Shown here one piece after another: positions 6,760 through 16,155 of a DNA stretch of 37,110 bases. The DNA comes from Candidatus Taylorbacteria bacterium RIFCSPLOWO2_01_FULL_45_34b (lineage in GTDB: Bacteria; Patescibacteriota; Minisyncoccia; Phycocordibacterales; DSPV01): assembly GCA_001822675.1 (NCBI GenBank), contig MHRY01000005.1, positions 1 to 37,110 on the forward strand, written 5' to 3'. The notes beneath the pieces are model-generated. The model ran no database searches and had not been told where the DNA came from. It saw nothing but the letters and a program-made list of their open reading frames with translations. Both the position numbers and the translations under genes were made by a program. Each line of letters starts with the position of its first letter. The stretch's first letter is position 1.

Positions 6760-8665
6760 ATAACAGGCTATCAGGGTCAACATGAATTTGATATTTTTGT
6801 GGCAGGGAACGGAAAATTGAAAGAAGTTCTGAATTTGGCCAATTAGTTTTATCCAAACGGAGCAGGCCGTTTAACACGAAAAGTCCTTTTATTTTTTCAA
6901 CAAAGGCAGGAAAAATTATGAGTTCACGCGGCGCCAGCATTTTTTTGAGTTTTTCCATTTCTTCACGAATCGTTTCTTTTTTGCCCGTCAGGCTAATTTT
7001 AATGAGAATCTTGAAAGGGGGATAACCGAGTATTTTTCGCGCCTCAATCTCACTTTCATAAAAAGGCGATAGATTGCCGTTTAGGGCTGATGTTAGAGAA
7101 ATCTCTTCGGGGTGTCTTGTTTGGATAAGGAAGGTTTCTTCGGCCAGAGCTTTCGTTTTAAGGGCAAGGCGAAGGACTTTTTCTCGAATACGGAAGTCCG
7201 GCAAGGAAAAGAGCGCGTCAACTGATCCGATAGCGGCCGCCATGACTTTTTCTTTGAGGTAGGGGAGAGCTATTTCGGTGCCAAGAAGAACACTGCCTGC
7301 TGTACTATAAAAATTTTGAACAATTTTTTCGGCTTCAGTTTCATTCTTGATTTTATCGCGATCGAAAACAGAAAGCGGAATATGCGGAAAGGCGTCTTTA
7401 AAATCTTCCGCGAGTCGATCAATGCCGACTCCAAGCGCGGTTAATTTCCAACTTCCACAGTGCAAGCATTTTTCTTTGGCAGTTCTTTTTTCTCCACAAC
7501 GGTGGCAGAGGAAAAAATTTTCACCCGGATTTTTTCCTTTGTGGAGCGTAGTTGGCGCGCTGCAATTTTTACAGAGCACAACCGTACCACAGTCCCCACA
7601 GACAGTGCTTCCCGAGAGGCCGCGTCTTGCCGATAGAATAAAAAGTCGCCCGTTTCGTTTTTGGATTGACTCTGTTAACGCTTTTAGCTCCAGGCTGATA
7701 GAAATAAAGCCTTTTTTGGATTCCGGTTTATATTTTTTCATGTCGACGATAGAGCTTTTTACTTTATCTCGGTTTCTTCCTCCTGACTCATTTTCCCGAA
7801 TTAGTTCGGCATTTTTTTGGCGGACGTATGTTTCGACCCGAAGCAGCTTGTCTGCAAAAATCAAACGGCTGCCATTTTTTTCGGCTAGACGTTCCGCAAA
7901 CGTGCGCGCGTCAAGATACGGTTTCTTTCGTGAGATATAGTTTCTGTCTCCTTCAGCCTCGATGATAATTGTCCCCATGTCCCGTCTTGGCATGCTCAAA
8001 AATGACTCTGTGCCGATTAAGACAATTGGGTGCGAGTTTTCTCTGGCAGAATCCCATTTTTTTAGAAGGTTTTTTTTGCTTGTTTTACTGTGGAGGGCGT
8101 AGGCATATTCCTCAATACCTTTCTCAAGAAGGTGTCCTATTTTAAGGACGTCTGCGTTGGTAGGACAGAGAATAAAGATTGATGTTTTTTTGGCGAATGC
8201 TTCCCGAATAATTTTTTTATATTCTGTCACGCGACTGTCCTCATCTCCCTCGAGCGTGAATTTTTCCGCTTCGCTTTCTTTTTTCTCCTTCCCCTTTTCA
8301 TTTCCTCGAGCAAGCATTTTTGTTTTTTGGAGATTTTCGAGGATTATTTTACTGCTCATTTCTTTAAGCACTGCTCCGGGTGTCGTCGCGAAATAGTCCG
8401 CCATATCTTTTGCGGTTTCAAAAAATTCGGACGTGAAAAAAGCAGGTGCGAGTAATTTACCCGCTTTTTGTAGTTTGAAGTTGGCTCTACGTAAATTTGA
8501 TTTAACCGAACGACCTTCTCTAATCTCCACAATAAGGGCGGGGGAGAGTGAACCGCGAATCGGCACTGAAATAAGCGTTCCCACTTTTGCTTCCGTTAGG
8601 GTAAAGTACGAAAGGGTTTCTTTGCCGATTCCCTTACGAAGCGGTATGACCTCTATAATATACAT
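6758..8665 (-). CDS. priA: PriA-like primosomal protein with degenerate helicase motifs
   Basis: Zn-binding block CGDCGTVVLCKNCSAPTTLHKG...FLCHRCGEKRTAKEKCLHCGS; HSKTSKKNLLKKWDSARE..IVLIGTESFLSMP aligns with PriA. Confidence 0.88.
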   Translation of the reverse strand: MYIIEVIPLRKGIGKETLSYFTLTEAKVGTLISVPIRGSLSPALIVEIREGRSVKSNLRRANFKLQKAGKLLAPAFFTSEFFETAKDMADYFATTPGAVLKEMSSKIILENLQKTKMLARGNEKGKEKKESEAEKFTLEGDEDSRVTEYKKIIREAFAKKTSIFILCPTNADVLKIGHLLEKGIEEYAYALHSKTSKKNLLKKWDSARENSHPIVLIGTESFLSMPRRDMGTIIIEAEGDRNYISRKKPYLDARTFAERLAEKNGSRLIFADKLLRVETYVRQKNAELIRENESGGRNRDKVKSSIVDMKKYKPESKKGFISISLELKALTESIQKRNGRLFILSARRGLSGSTVCGDCGTVVLCKNCSAPTTLHKGKNPGENFFLCHRCGEKRTAKEKCLHCGSWKLTALGVGIDRLAEDFKDAFPHIPLSVFDRDKIKNETEAEKIVQNFYSTAGSVLLGTEIALPYLKEKVMAAAIGSVDALFSLPDFRIREKVLRLALKTKALAEETFLIQTRHPEEISLTSALNGNLSPFYESEIEARKILGYPPFKILIKISLTGKKETIREEMEKLKKMLAPRELIIFPAFVEKIKGLFVLNGLLRLDKTNWPNSELLSIFRSLPQKYQIHVDPDSLL

Positions 8666-8676
8666 TGTAACTGTTT

Positions 8677-9537
8677 TTAAAGCGGTAGACGCATGAGGTT
8701 GGAAGCCGAGTCGGTGAGATAGAGCACGTCAATACCTTTTATGAATCGAATTTGCGCGCCTAGATATATTGGTTGAAAATTTTGGACGTCCCCGCCGGGT
8801 AATTCAACGGCGAAGAGACCCTCTCTCGAAGAGAACAAAAAGACATCATCTCTGTCATCAAAAAAGTCAATATTTTGGATGGGAGACGCGCTTTTAAAGA
8901 CAGAAATGACCCCGCAGATTTTTTCTGGACAGAAATATGTATTTTTTGGCAGGCCAGTACCTATCCATGCGGCTTGGATTTCTTGACCTGAAAGCCAGAG
9001 CGCCACGTTGCCTTTTTTTGACACTCGCAGATTTGGTATGTTTTGTTGGAGCCAGTCCGCGAGGGATTCGTTTTCTAATAGTTCGGAGACGTTCTTTTTC
9101 AAAGTCGGGGCAGTAGTGTTATTGATTTGAGATAGAACAGGGTCGTGTCTTGGATCGTTCGAAGTGATAAATTCACCAGAGACGGATTCTGGAATGGTAA
9201 ATGGTTGCAGTTCCACAGCTTCTTTTTCTATAATTGAAACAGTTTTTGTCCATGGCCAGTGTGCTGTTTTTGCCACTAAGACCGAATGCTCTCCGGGGAG
9301 GAGTCGCCTTGCGTAGCTACCGCCATTTTTGACGCCCATGTCTTTGCCATCTACAAAAACCCGCGCGCCTTCTGGAAGGTTTTGGATGATGAGTGAGCCG
9401 GTTTTTGTCGGAAGACCAGTTGGTCCAAGACGATAGCCTAAACTGAACAAAGCACTCGCACCTCCTAGAAGTATGGTGAGAATCGCTATTATAAGGTGGT
9501 TTTTTATTTTAGATTTTTGGATATTTGTTTTGCTCAT
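8677..9537 (-). CDS. PEGA domain-containing membrane-anchored protein
   Basis: TGSLIIQNLPEGARVFVDGKDMGVKNGGSYARRLLPGEHSVLVAK; N-terminal TM helix. Confidence 0.75.
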   Translation of the reverse strand: MSKTNIQKSKIKNHLIIAILTILLGGASALFSLGYRLGPTGLPTKTGSLIIQNLPEGARVFVDGKDMGVKNGGSYARRLLPGEHSVLVAKTAHWPWTKTVSIIEKEAVELQPFTIPESVSGEFITSNDPRHDPVLSQINNTTAPTLKKNVSELLENESLADWLQQNIPNLRVSKKGNVALWLSGQEIQAAWIGTGLPKNTYFCPEKICGVISVFKSASPIQNIDFFDDRDDVFLFSSREGLFAVELPGGDVQNFQPIYLGAQIRFIKGIDVLYLTDSASNLMRLPL

Positions 9538-9618
9538 CTGTCCATTTTTTCAGAAAAGGAAGCGGATGTAAACTTCCCTTCAGGGTTTTGGTATGTCGGG
9601 AGTTTTAAACAAATGAGA

Positions 9619-11136
9619 TTATTCTTTAAACACACTTATTTTGGCGCCGAGTTTTGAAAGACGGCTGGCCAAGTCTTCATAACCGCGGTTGATACTGTAG
9701 ACATTTCGAAGTATTGAAGTACCGGTCGCGCCAAGCATACCAACTAGGAGAATGGCCGCGGGTCGAAGCGCCGGCGGGCAGATAGCTTCAGTTGCTCTTA
9801 GTTTTGTCGGTCCATTCACATAAAAGCGGTGTGGATCGGCCAAAATGGTGTCAGCCCCGAGCTTCTCTAGGTCTTTATAATATATAGCGCGCTTTTCGTA
9901 GACCCAGTCGTGAATGAAAGTCTGACCCTCAGCGACTGTGCCGATGACCGCGAAAAAAGGCAGGTTGTCAATGTTGAGTCCGGGGTAGGGGCGGCTTTCA
10001 ATTTTTTCTTCGAGCGCTGTTAGTTTCGATGGAAAGGTTTTGATGTCAACGAGGTTTGTTTCGCCGTTTAGCGCTTTATACTTTTTCAAAATTTTATAGC
10101 GGAAGCCCATTTTCTCAAGTTTCAAAAGTTCGATTTCAAGAAAATCAATCGGACAGCGCTTAATAGTAATACTTGATTTAGTGACGATTGCCACGGAGAG
10201 AAAAAACATACTTTCAATCGGGTCTTCGCTGATAAAATAAGAAATCGACTGGTCAATTTTTTCTTTGCCGATGATGGTGAGGGTAGTGGTGCCAATTCCT
10301 TCGATTGAGACCCCGAGCGAACGCAGAAAAAAACAAAGATCCTGAACTTGATAATTCGCCGAGGCGAATTTAATAACTGTTTTCCCGGGAATTCGCGCCG
10401 CGGCCATAATGGCGTTTTCGGTGACGGTATCGCCTGATTCGTAAAGGACGACTTCATTCGGCACTAATTTTTTGTGAGAGACTTCGTAGTATGTTGATTT
10501 GGTCTCAATCGAAACTCCGAATTTTTCGAGCGCGAAAAAATGCGGTTTGACCGTCCGGCTCCCAAGTTTACAGCCACCAGCTTGGGGCAGGCGGAATTTT
10601 TTTAAATGGTGGATAAGCGGGCCAATCATCATAATGATGCTCCGCGTTTTTATGGCGGCTTCCTCATCTAGTTTAGAAAGGTCAATATGCTCTGGCGGTC
10701 TTATTTCGAGATCGTTTTCAAGCCACCGGATGGAGAAATCGATGCTTTTCATGACTTCAATAATGCGATGCACTTCCTCAATTTTCGGCGTATTTTTAAG
10801 GAGTGTTTTGCTCTGGTTTAGTATGGAAGCGCATAAGAGGGCTACGGCGGAATTTTTTGAAGATTTGGTCACGATAGTGCCATGGAGTTTGTGTCCGCCT
10901 TCAATTTTTAAGTTGAGTGATCCAGATGAAACGCTTACAATCGGACGATTGAGCGCCCGGCTTATCTTTTCGAGCATTTCGGTGCCGAGATTTTGTTCGC
11001 CTTTCTCGATTCGCGCTACGGCGCTTTGCGTGGTTTTAAGCGTTTTGGCCAAGTCGCTTTGCGTTAAGCCACCGCGCTCTCGGAGCTCACCGATAAGCTG
11101 GCCAATTTTGTTTAATTTTGAATCAACTTTTTCCAT
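9619..11136 (-). CDS. murA: UDP-N-acetylglucosamine 1-carboxyvinyltransferase (MurA) with N-terminal XRE-type HTH
   Basis: MurA motif LPQAGGCKLGSRTVKPHFFALEKFG with catalytic Cys; N-term IGQLIGELRERGGLTQSDLAKTLKTTQSAVARIEKGEQNLGTEMLEKISRALN. Confidence 0.9.
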   Translation of the reverse strand: MEKVDSKLNKIGQLIGELRERGGLTQSDLAKTLKTTQSAVARIEKGEQNLGTEMLEKISRALNRPIVSVSSGSLNLKIEGGHKLHGTIVTKSSKNSAVALLCASILNQSKTLLKNTPKIEEVHRIIEVMKSIDFSIRWLENDLEIRPPEHIDLSKLDEEAAIKTRSIIMMIGPLIHHLKKFRLPQAGGCKLGSRTVKPHFFALEKFGVSIETKSTYYEVSHKKLVPNEVVLYESGDTVTENAIMAAARIPGKTVIKFASANYQVQDLCFFLRSLGVSIEGIGTTTLTIIGKEKIDQSISYFISEDPIESMFFLSVAIVTKSSITIKRCPIDFLEIELLKLEKMGFRYKILKKYKALNGETNLVDIKTFPSKLTALEEKIESRPYPGLNIDNLPFFAVIGTVAEGQTFIHDWVYEKRAIYYKDLEKLGADTILADPHRFYVNGPTKLRATEAICPPALRPAAILLVGMLGATGTSILRNVYSINRGYEDLASRLSKLGAKISVFKE

Positions 11137-11190
11137 TAGGGAGATATTAATATGGTAGGGCAAAAGTATAGCATATAGGCTATGTTGTTG

Positions 11191-11239
11191 AAAAGCCCCA
11201 CAAATGAGATCTGTTAATGACAGGTCTGACTTGTGGGGC
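11191..11239 (-). terminator. Intrinsic terminator after small gene 11262-11474
   Basis: GCCCCACAA/TTGTGGGGC with inner AGATCTGT/ACAGGTCT, followed by TTTTC on minus strand. Confidence 0.6.
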
Positions 11240-11261
11240 AACCGTTTTGTGTGATGACATT

Positions 11262-11474
11262 TCACCAGATGCGTGTTTCGGGGTTGCCCGCTTTTGTTCG
11301 CCGGAGCCACTCACAGCGTGGGACTTCCTTTAGGAAACTTCGCCATTTGTTATAGCGGTTCCAGTCACGATCGAGTTCTTTTAATTGGATTAGAGACATA
11401 CCGTAGACAGGGCTTGCGATGTTAGGCAACCCTTCCCAGCGTGGAGGACTTCCTAGTCTTGGGATCATGATCAT
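11262..11474 (-). CDS. Small hypothetical protein (70 aa)
   Basis: SD-like GAAAGG upstream of ATG and terminator directly downstream on the same strand. Confidence 0.5.
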   Translation of the reverse strand: MIMIPRLGSPPRWEGLPNIASPVYGMSLIQLKELDRDWNRYNKWRSFLKEVPRCEWLRRTKAGNPETRIW

Positions 11475-11627
11475 ATGTTTAGCCTTTCAAATTCTGTTTT
11501 TACAATACTACGCTATATATTTTTTGCAAACTCCCCTCACCCAACACTTTATATCCCGATTCGATTTATCGAATCGAGGATCCTCGACATTGCGAAGCAA
11601 CTGTCGGGACTATATACTACTCCCCAC

Positions 11628-12641
11628 ATGGCTTTCTTTTCAAAAAGATTGGGGATTGATCTTGGCACTGCGAACACGCTAGTGTTTGTGCCGGATAAAG
11701 GGATTGTACTCAATGAGCCGTCAGTGGTGGCTGTTTCCGAAGGTGGCAGTCGAATATTGGCCGTTGGTATTGAAGCAAAAAGGATGGTTGGGAAAACTCC
11801 TGACAGCATTGTGGCATACAAGCCGATGAAGGACGGCGTTATTGCCGATTACAAAGTGACCGAAGCGATGCTTCGTTATTTCATAAACAAGGCGCTTGGC
11901 AGATGGAATATTTGGAAGCCCGACGTCATGATTTCCGTACCGGCCGGTGTGACTTCAACGGAGCGTCGCGCGGTCATTGAAGCCGCGCTTAAAGCCGGAG
12001 CGAAAAATGCTTACGTGGTTAAAGAGCCGATTTTAGCGGCAATTGGCGCGGGTATTCCCATTCACGAACCGGTTGGGCACATGGTTATTGATGTTGGTGG
12101 CGGTACGGCTGACGTCGCGGTTATTTCGCTTGGCGGGATTGTCAGTTCAACATCGGTTAAATGCGCGGGAAATCGCATCGATTATGCTATTACCGATTAC
12201 ATCAAAAAAACTTTTAACCTCGCGATTGGGGAGAAAATGGCTGAAGATATCAAAATCTCCATTGGCTCGGCAATTCCACTCGAAGAGGAATTGGTCATGA
12301 CGATTAAAGGCAGAGATTTTTTGACCGGACTACCACGAAGCGCGGAAATAAAAACAAACGAGATTGTGAAAGCGATTTCAAAAGAACTCCGAGAAATAAT
12401 TAAGGCCATCAAAGACGTTCTCCAAGAAACGCCGCCGGAACTGGCTTCCGATATTATTGACAAGGGAATCATCATGACCGGCGGCTCATCACTCCTTCGC
12501 AATTTTCCCGAGCTGGTTTTCCGGCGCACCGGTGTCAAGGCGACGCTTGCTAAAGACGCGCTTTATTGTGTGGCCAATGGCACAGGCGTGGCGCTTGAGC
12601 ATCTCGACACCTATAAAAAAAGTATTATTGCGAAACGCTAA
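11628..12641 (+). CDS. mreB: Rod shape-determining protein MreB (paralog 1)
   Basis: LGIDLGTANTLVFVPDKGIVLNEPSVVAV, VIDVGGGTADVAVISLGG, IIMTGGSSLLRNFPELV. Confidence 0.95.
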   Translation: MAFFSKRLGIDLGTANTLVFVPDKGIVLNEPSVVAVSEGGSRILAVGIEAKRMVGKTPDSIVAYKPMKDGVIADYKVTEAMLRYFINKALGRWNIWKPDVMISVPAGVTSTERRAVIEAALKAGAKNAYVVKEPILAAIGAGIPIHEPVGHMVIDVGGGTADVAVISLGGIVSSTSVKCAGNRIDYAITDYIKKTFNLAIGEKMAEDIKISIGSAIPLEEELVMTIKGRDFLTGLPRSAEIKTNEIVKAISKELREIIKAIKDVLQETPPELASDIIDKGIIMTGGSSLLRNFPELVFRRTGVKATLAKDALYCVANGTGVALEHLDTYKKSIIAKR

Positions 12642-12697
12642 GATAGCTTTGAGGAAGAGAGCTTCAAAAGCTGCCGAAGCTTTAAATAAAGAAGTAT

Positions 12698-12764
12698 TGA
12701 CTCCCGGGGCACCCGCCTGTACCGAAGCGGTACGTTTCGGGCGGGAGCCCGGCCCCCGGAGTCA
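12698..12764. repeat. Long GC-rich stem-loop between mreB1 and holB-like gene
   Basis: TGACTCC...GGAGTCA, CCCGCC/GGCGGG, apex GTACCG AAG CGGTAC. Confidence 0.7.
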
Positions 12765-12983
12765 CGCTCGAAGACTCGCTCTTTACCCCGAAGCTTTGCT
12801 ATGGGGTATTCTTTGAATTCTCCTCTCCGCTTTGAAATGAAAGTGCGGACACTTTCATTTCACTCGCTATGTTTGAAAATAAGAAAACCAAATTAAAAAA
12901 AGTCATCGTATACTTAACCTAAGCTATAGCAAACTTATTATTCCATTTAGTTTTTCTTTAATGGAGCGTGATATACTTTTTGC

Positions 12984-13664
12984 ATGTTTTCAAAAGACCA
13001 CTTACACCACGCTTATTTTCTAAAAGGTGATACCAAAGAAATTTCTGTTCGCGTCCGAAATTTTCTAGAGGCGGAGCTCAATGTTCAGAGCCATGGCAAC
13101 CCCGATTTTTGGCACGGCACGTTTGATACGTTTGGAATTAAAGAAAGCCGACTGCTTTTTGAAATGCAAAGCCGGCGATCACTTTCCGGCGGACGGAAAT
13201 TTTTCTTAATTTCCACGAATACCATAACGACCGAAGCGCAAAACGCTCTTCTTAAAGTTTTTGAAGAGCCAACCGAGAACACTCATTTTTTTCTGATTAT
13301 GCCTTCCGCTACACCATTGCTTCAAACCCTCCAGTCGCGACTTTCTTTTGTTTCACTTAAAAAAGATGGAACGGATCTTTCGAAAAATTCTTTCGCTGCG
13401 CTCGCTCGAGATTTCAAAAAGGCAGGAGTTGCCGAGCGTTTAAAAATTGCCAAGAAGCTAGCCGACGCGTACGCCGATGAGGAGTACACTAAAGCAGACA
13501 TTATTTCTTTTCTAAGTGAAGTCGAACGAGTTTCTTTTAAAGGGTGGAGTCGGGAACATATCAGCAGAAACAATATTCAAAGTGTTATTGACGCCAAAAA
13601 ATATCTCTCGCCGAGCGGGGCGTCAGTCAAGATGATCCTTGAAGGAGTGGCAGTCGGCTTATAA
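12984..13664 (+). CDS. holB: DNA polymerase III delta-prime-like protein
   Basis: LHHAYFLKGD...TITTEAQNALLKVFEEPTENTHFFLIMPSATPLLQTLQSRL. Confidence 0.75.
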   Translation: MFSKDHLHHAYFLKGDTKEISVRVRNFLEAELNVQSHGNPDFWHGTFDTFGIKESRLLFEMQSRRSLSGGRKFFLISTNTITTEAQNALLKVFEEPTENTHFFLIMPSATPLLQTLQSRLSFVSLKKDGTDLSKNSFAALARDFKKAGVAERLKIAKKLADAYADEEYTKADIISFLSEVERVSFKGWSREHISRNNIQSVIDAKKYLSPSGASVKMILEGVAVGL

Positions 13665-13712
13665 CACTAATTTTCACTTTACTTTTTCTCTTTTTGCGAT
13701 TACATTTAATGT

Positions 13713-14267
13713 ATGGCATACAACTTTTCGCATCTCAAAGAAAAAGCAAAAAATATTGAAGAGTGGCTGAAAAAGGAAATGAGCGGTATTCGGACAGGTA
13801 AAGCGATGCCGGCTATTTTAGATTCGGTTCAGGTCGATAGTTATGGTTCCAAAATGAAGATTACCGAGCTTGCGAGCGTTTCTGTCGAAGATTCAAAAAC
13901 CCTTCGCATTACGCCCTGGGACATGTCGCAGGTGAAGCATATTGAAAAAGCGATTGCCACCTCCACCTTAGGGCTTGGTGTTTCCGCGGACGAGCGGGGC
14001 GTGCGTGTTACCTTTCCGGAATTAACGAGCGAAAGGCGAGCGGCGCTTGTTAAAGTCGCTAAAGAAAAACTTGAAGAATCGCGGATGAGCCTCCGAACCC
14101 TTCGGGACGAGGTTTGGAAAGATATTCAAGCTAAAGAAAAAGCGGGCGGCATGGGCGAGGATGAAAAATTCCGCCTCAAGGATGAAATGCAGAAAATTGT
14201 CGATGGGGTAGGTAAGTCTTTGGAAGAAATGTTTGGAAGGAAGGAAAAAGAAGTGGTTGGACAATAA
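13713..14267 (+). CDS. frr: Ribosome recycling factor
   Basis: EMSGIRTGKAMPAILDSVQVDSYGSKMKITELASVSVEDSKTLRITPWD. Confidence 0.97.
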   Translation: MAYNFSHLKEKAKNIEEWLKKEMSGIRTGKAMPAILDSVQVDSYGSKMKITELASVSVEDSKTLRITPWDMSQVKHIEKAIATSTLGLGVSADERGVRVTFPELTSERRAALVKVAKEKLEESRMSLRTLRDEVWKDIQAKEKAGGMGEDEKFRLKDEMQKIVDGVGKSLEEMFGRKEKEVVGQ

Positions 14268-14366
14268 CCAATAACCAAGAGACAATAACCAAGGCAGAGG
14301 GGGAAGCTTAGAAATTAGTTTGAAGTCTTTTTGGTTATTGTTTCTTGGTGTTTGGAGTTTCACCGT

Positions 14367-15464
14367 ATGTCTATTATTTTATTCATCATCATTTTGGCGG
14401 TTTTGGTTTTTGTCCATGAACTTGGACATTTTCTTTTTGCCAAAAAAGCCGGTATTCGAGTTGATGAATTCGGCCTTGGTTTCCCGCCGCGGCTTTTTGG
14501 CAAGAAAGTGGGGGAGACGATCTATTCAATCAACGCAATTCCTTTTGGCGGTTTCGTTAAAATTTTTGGCGAAGATCCAAATGACGAATCAATAAACGGA
14601 CCGGATCGTGATCGGAGTTTTGTTCACAAAAAACGTCCTGTCCAAGCGGCGGTGCTTGTGGCCGGCGTGCTTTTCAATTTTTTGTTTGCGTTTGTCCTAA
14701 ATACGGTTGGTTTTGCTTCAGGTTTTCCCGTGGCAGTAGAAGGCTGGAGTGGCCAAGGCCAGCTCCAAAATATCCAGCTTCTCATCACGGACATTGTTCC
14801 CGAGTCTCCCGCTTCTTTTGCCGGACTTAAGAGCGGAGACGCACTCCAGTCTCTTAAAAGTGACAAGGATAAAATTGAAGGCGATTTGGAGGCGGAGGAG
14901 GTTCGGCAATTTATTAGAGATCACGCGAGTGTCCCGATTGCCGTTTCTGTTTCTCGCAAGGCAGAACTGTTCGAATTTTCTGTCGAAACAAAAATAATGC
15001 AAGGTGAACCAAACCCCATTATCGGCATTTCCATGGAAAAAGTCGCGTCTCTTCGTCTGCCGATTCACCTTGCGGTTTTGGAAGGTTTCAAGATGACGTA
15101 TTTTAGTGCGAAAAGCGTCTTATTCGGTTTCGGTGAGTTATTGAAACAGGCGTTTCATGGCGGAGTCTCTATCAGTCAATTGACGGGACCTGTTGGTATC
15201 GCGGGCATGGTCGGGAGCGCGCGCGATCTTGGTATTTCATACCTCCTTTCATTTACCGCTTTTCTTTCAATTAATCTCGCGGTTCTAAACCTCTTACCTT
15301 TTCCCGCGCTTGACGGCGGCCGGATTCTTTTTGTGGCCATTGAAGGAGTAACACGCAGGCGTTTGAATCAAAACATTACCAATACTTTAAACGCACTCGG
15401 CTTTATTTTGCTTCTCCTCCTTATGTTTTTTGTGACATATCAGGATATCGCGAAGCTGTTTTAA
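14367..15464 (+). CDS. rseP: Site-2 protease RseP-like (M50, PDZ)
   Basis: VFVHELGHFLFAKKAGIRVDEFGLGFPPRLF; LNLLPFPALDGGRILF. Confidence 0.93.
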   Translation: MSIILFIIILAVLVFVHELGHFLFAKKAGIRVDEFGLGFPPRLFGKKVGETIYSINAIPFGGFVKIFGEDPNDESINGPDRDRSFVHKKRPVQAAVLVAGVLFNFLFAFVLNTVGFASGFPVAVEGWSGQGQLQNIQLLITDIVPESPASFAGLKSGDALQSLKSDKDKIEGDLEAEEVRQFIRDHASVPIAVSVSRKAELFEFSVETKIMQGEPNPIIGISMEKVASLRLPIHLAVLEGFKMTYFSAKSVLFGFGELLKQAFHGGVSISQLTGPVGIAGMVGSARDLGISYLLSFTAFLSINLAVLNLLPFPALDGGRILFVAIEGVTRRRLNQNITNTLNALGFILLLLLMFFVTYQDIAKLF

Positions 15465-15501
15465 GGTTCAACCTCACCGGCTGCCGGTGAGGTTGAACCT
15501 T
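15463..15501. repeat. Perfect hairpin overlapping rseP stop
   Basis: AAGGTTCAACCTCACCGG CTG CCGGTGAGGTTGAACCTT. Confidence 0.9.
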
Positions 15502-15558
15502 TGTTGATTTACTTTATACCTTCATTGGGTGAGAAGAAAATGTATTCAGTAAAAAAAC

Positions 15559-15600
15559 AAATTACAAATAAGAAGCCGACCGGCTTCTTATTTGTAATTT
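15559..15600. repeat. Perfect 20-bp-arm palindrome at convergent junction
   Basis: AAATTACAAATAAGAAGCCG AC CGGCTTCTTATTTGTAATTT. Confidence 0.95.
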
Positions 15601-15628
15601 ACTTAAAATGGGAAAAAGCATAGGAAAG

Positions 15629-15661
15629 AAAAAAGCCGTCCCTCGAAAATCTCGGGACGGC
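15629..15661 (-). terminator. Intrinsic terminator for 15681-16043 gene
   Basis: GCCGTCCC GAGATTTTCGA GGGACGGC TTTTTT on minus strand; same module as 5905-5938. Confidence 0.85.
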
Positions 15662-15680
15662 TTCAATCGCTTTTCACGTT

Positions 15681-16043
15681 CTAGCGGTGTCTTTCCGCTG
15701 GGTCGATTGGTACAAACTCCACCTGCAAGATGTTAGTCACTATCGTTTTCCTGCCTCCCAAGATTCCTCCTTCTTTCGGGAGAATTTTGTAAGTGTAGCG
15801 GACTGCTACAAGCTGACCGTTCGTTAACGTCGCAGAATGTTTCCCCTCGATTTTCTCGCCAGTATTAAGCGACTCCGCAAGAACTTTTCCTCCCGGCACT
15901 TGCGTTCCGATGACAACAAAGTTGCTGGTGTCGTAAGCAGGAGAGGATTTGATTGTTATGGACCTCTTTACCAAAGAGCCACAGACGAAGAGGATGGAAA
16001 GGACAAATAGTACCGCAATAATTTTATTGAGATAATTTTTCAT
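15681..16043 (-). CDS. Small secreted/membrane-anchored hypothetical protein (120 aa)
   Basis: N-terminal hydrophobic segment IIAVLFVLSILFVCGSLV; terminator downstream; TTGACA element upstream. Confidence 0.65.
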   Translation of the reverse strand: MKNYLNKIIAVLFVLSILFVCGSLVKRSITIKSSPAYDTSNFVVIGTQVPGGKVLAESLNTGEKIEGKHSATLTNGQLVAVRYTYKILPKEGGILGGRKTIVTNILQVEFVPIDPAERHR

Positions 16044-16155
16044 ATCAGAATTTTGTTTTGTTGTTCGGACAGGATATCTGTTTGTAGACTATCACAAGAA
16101 ATTTCTTTGTCAACTATCGTGTTTCTCTTTATTTTCCTGTACAATTTCAGCACTT

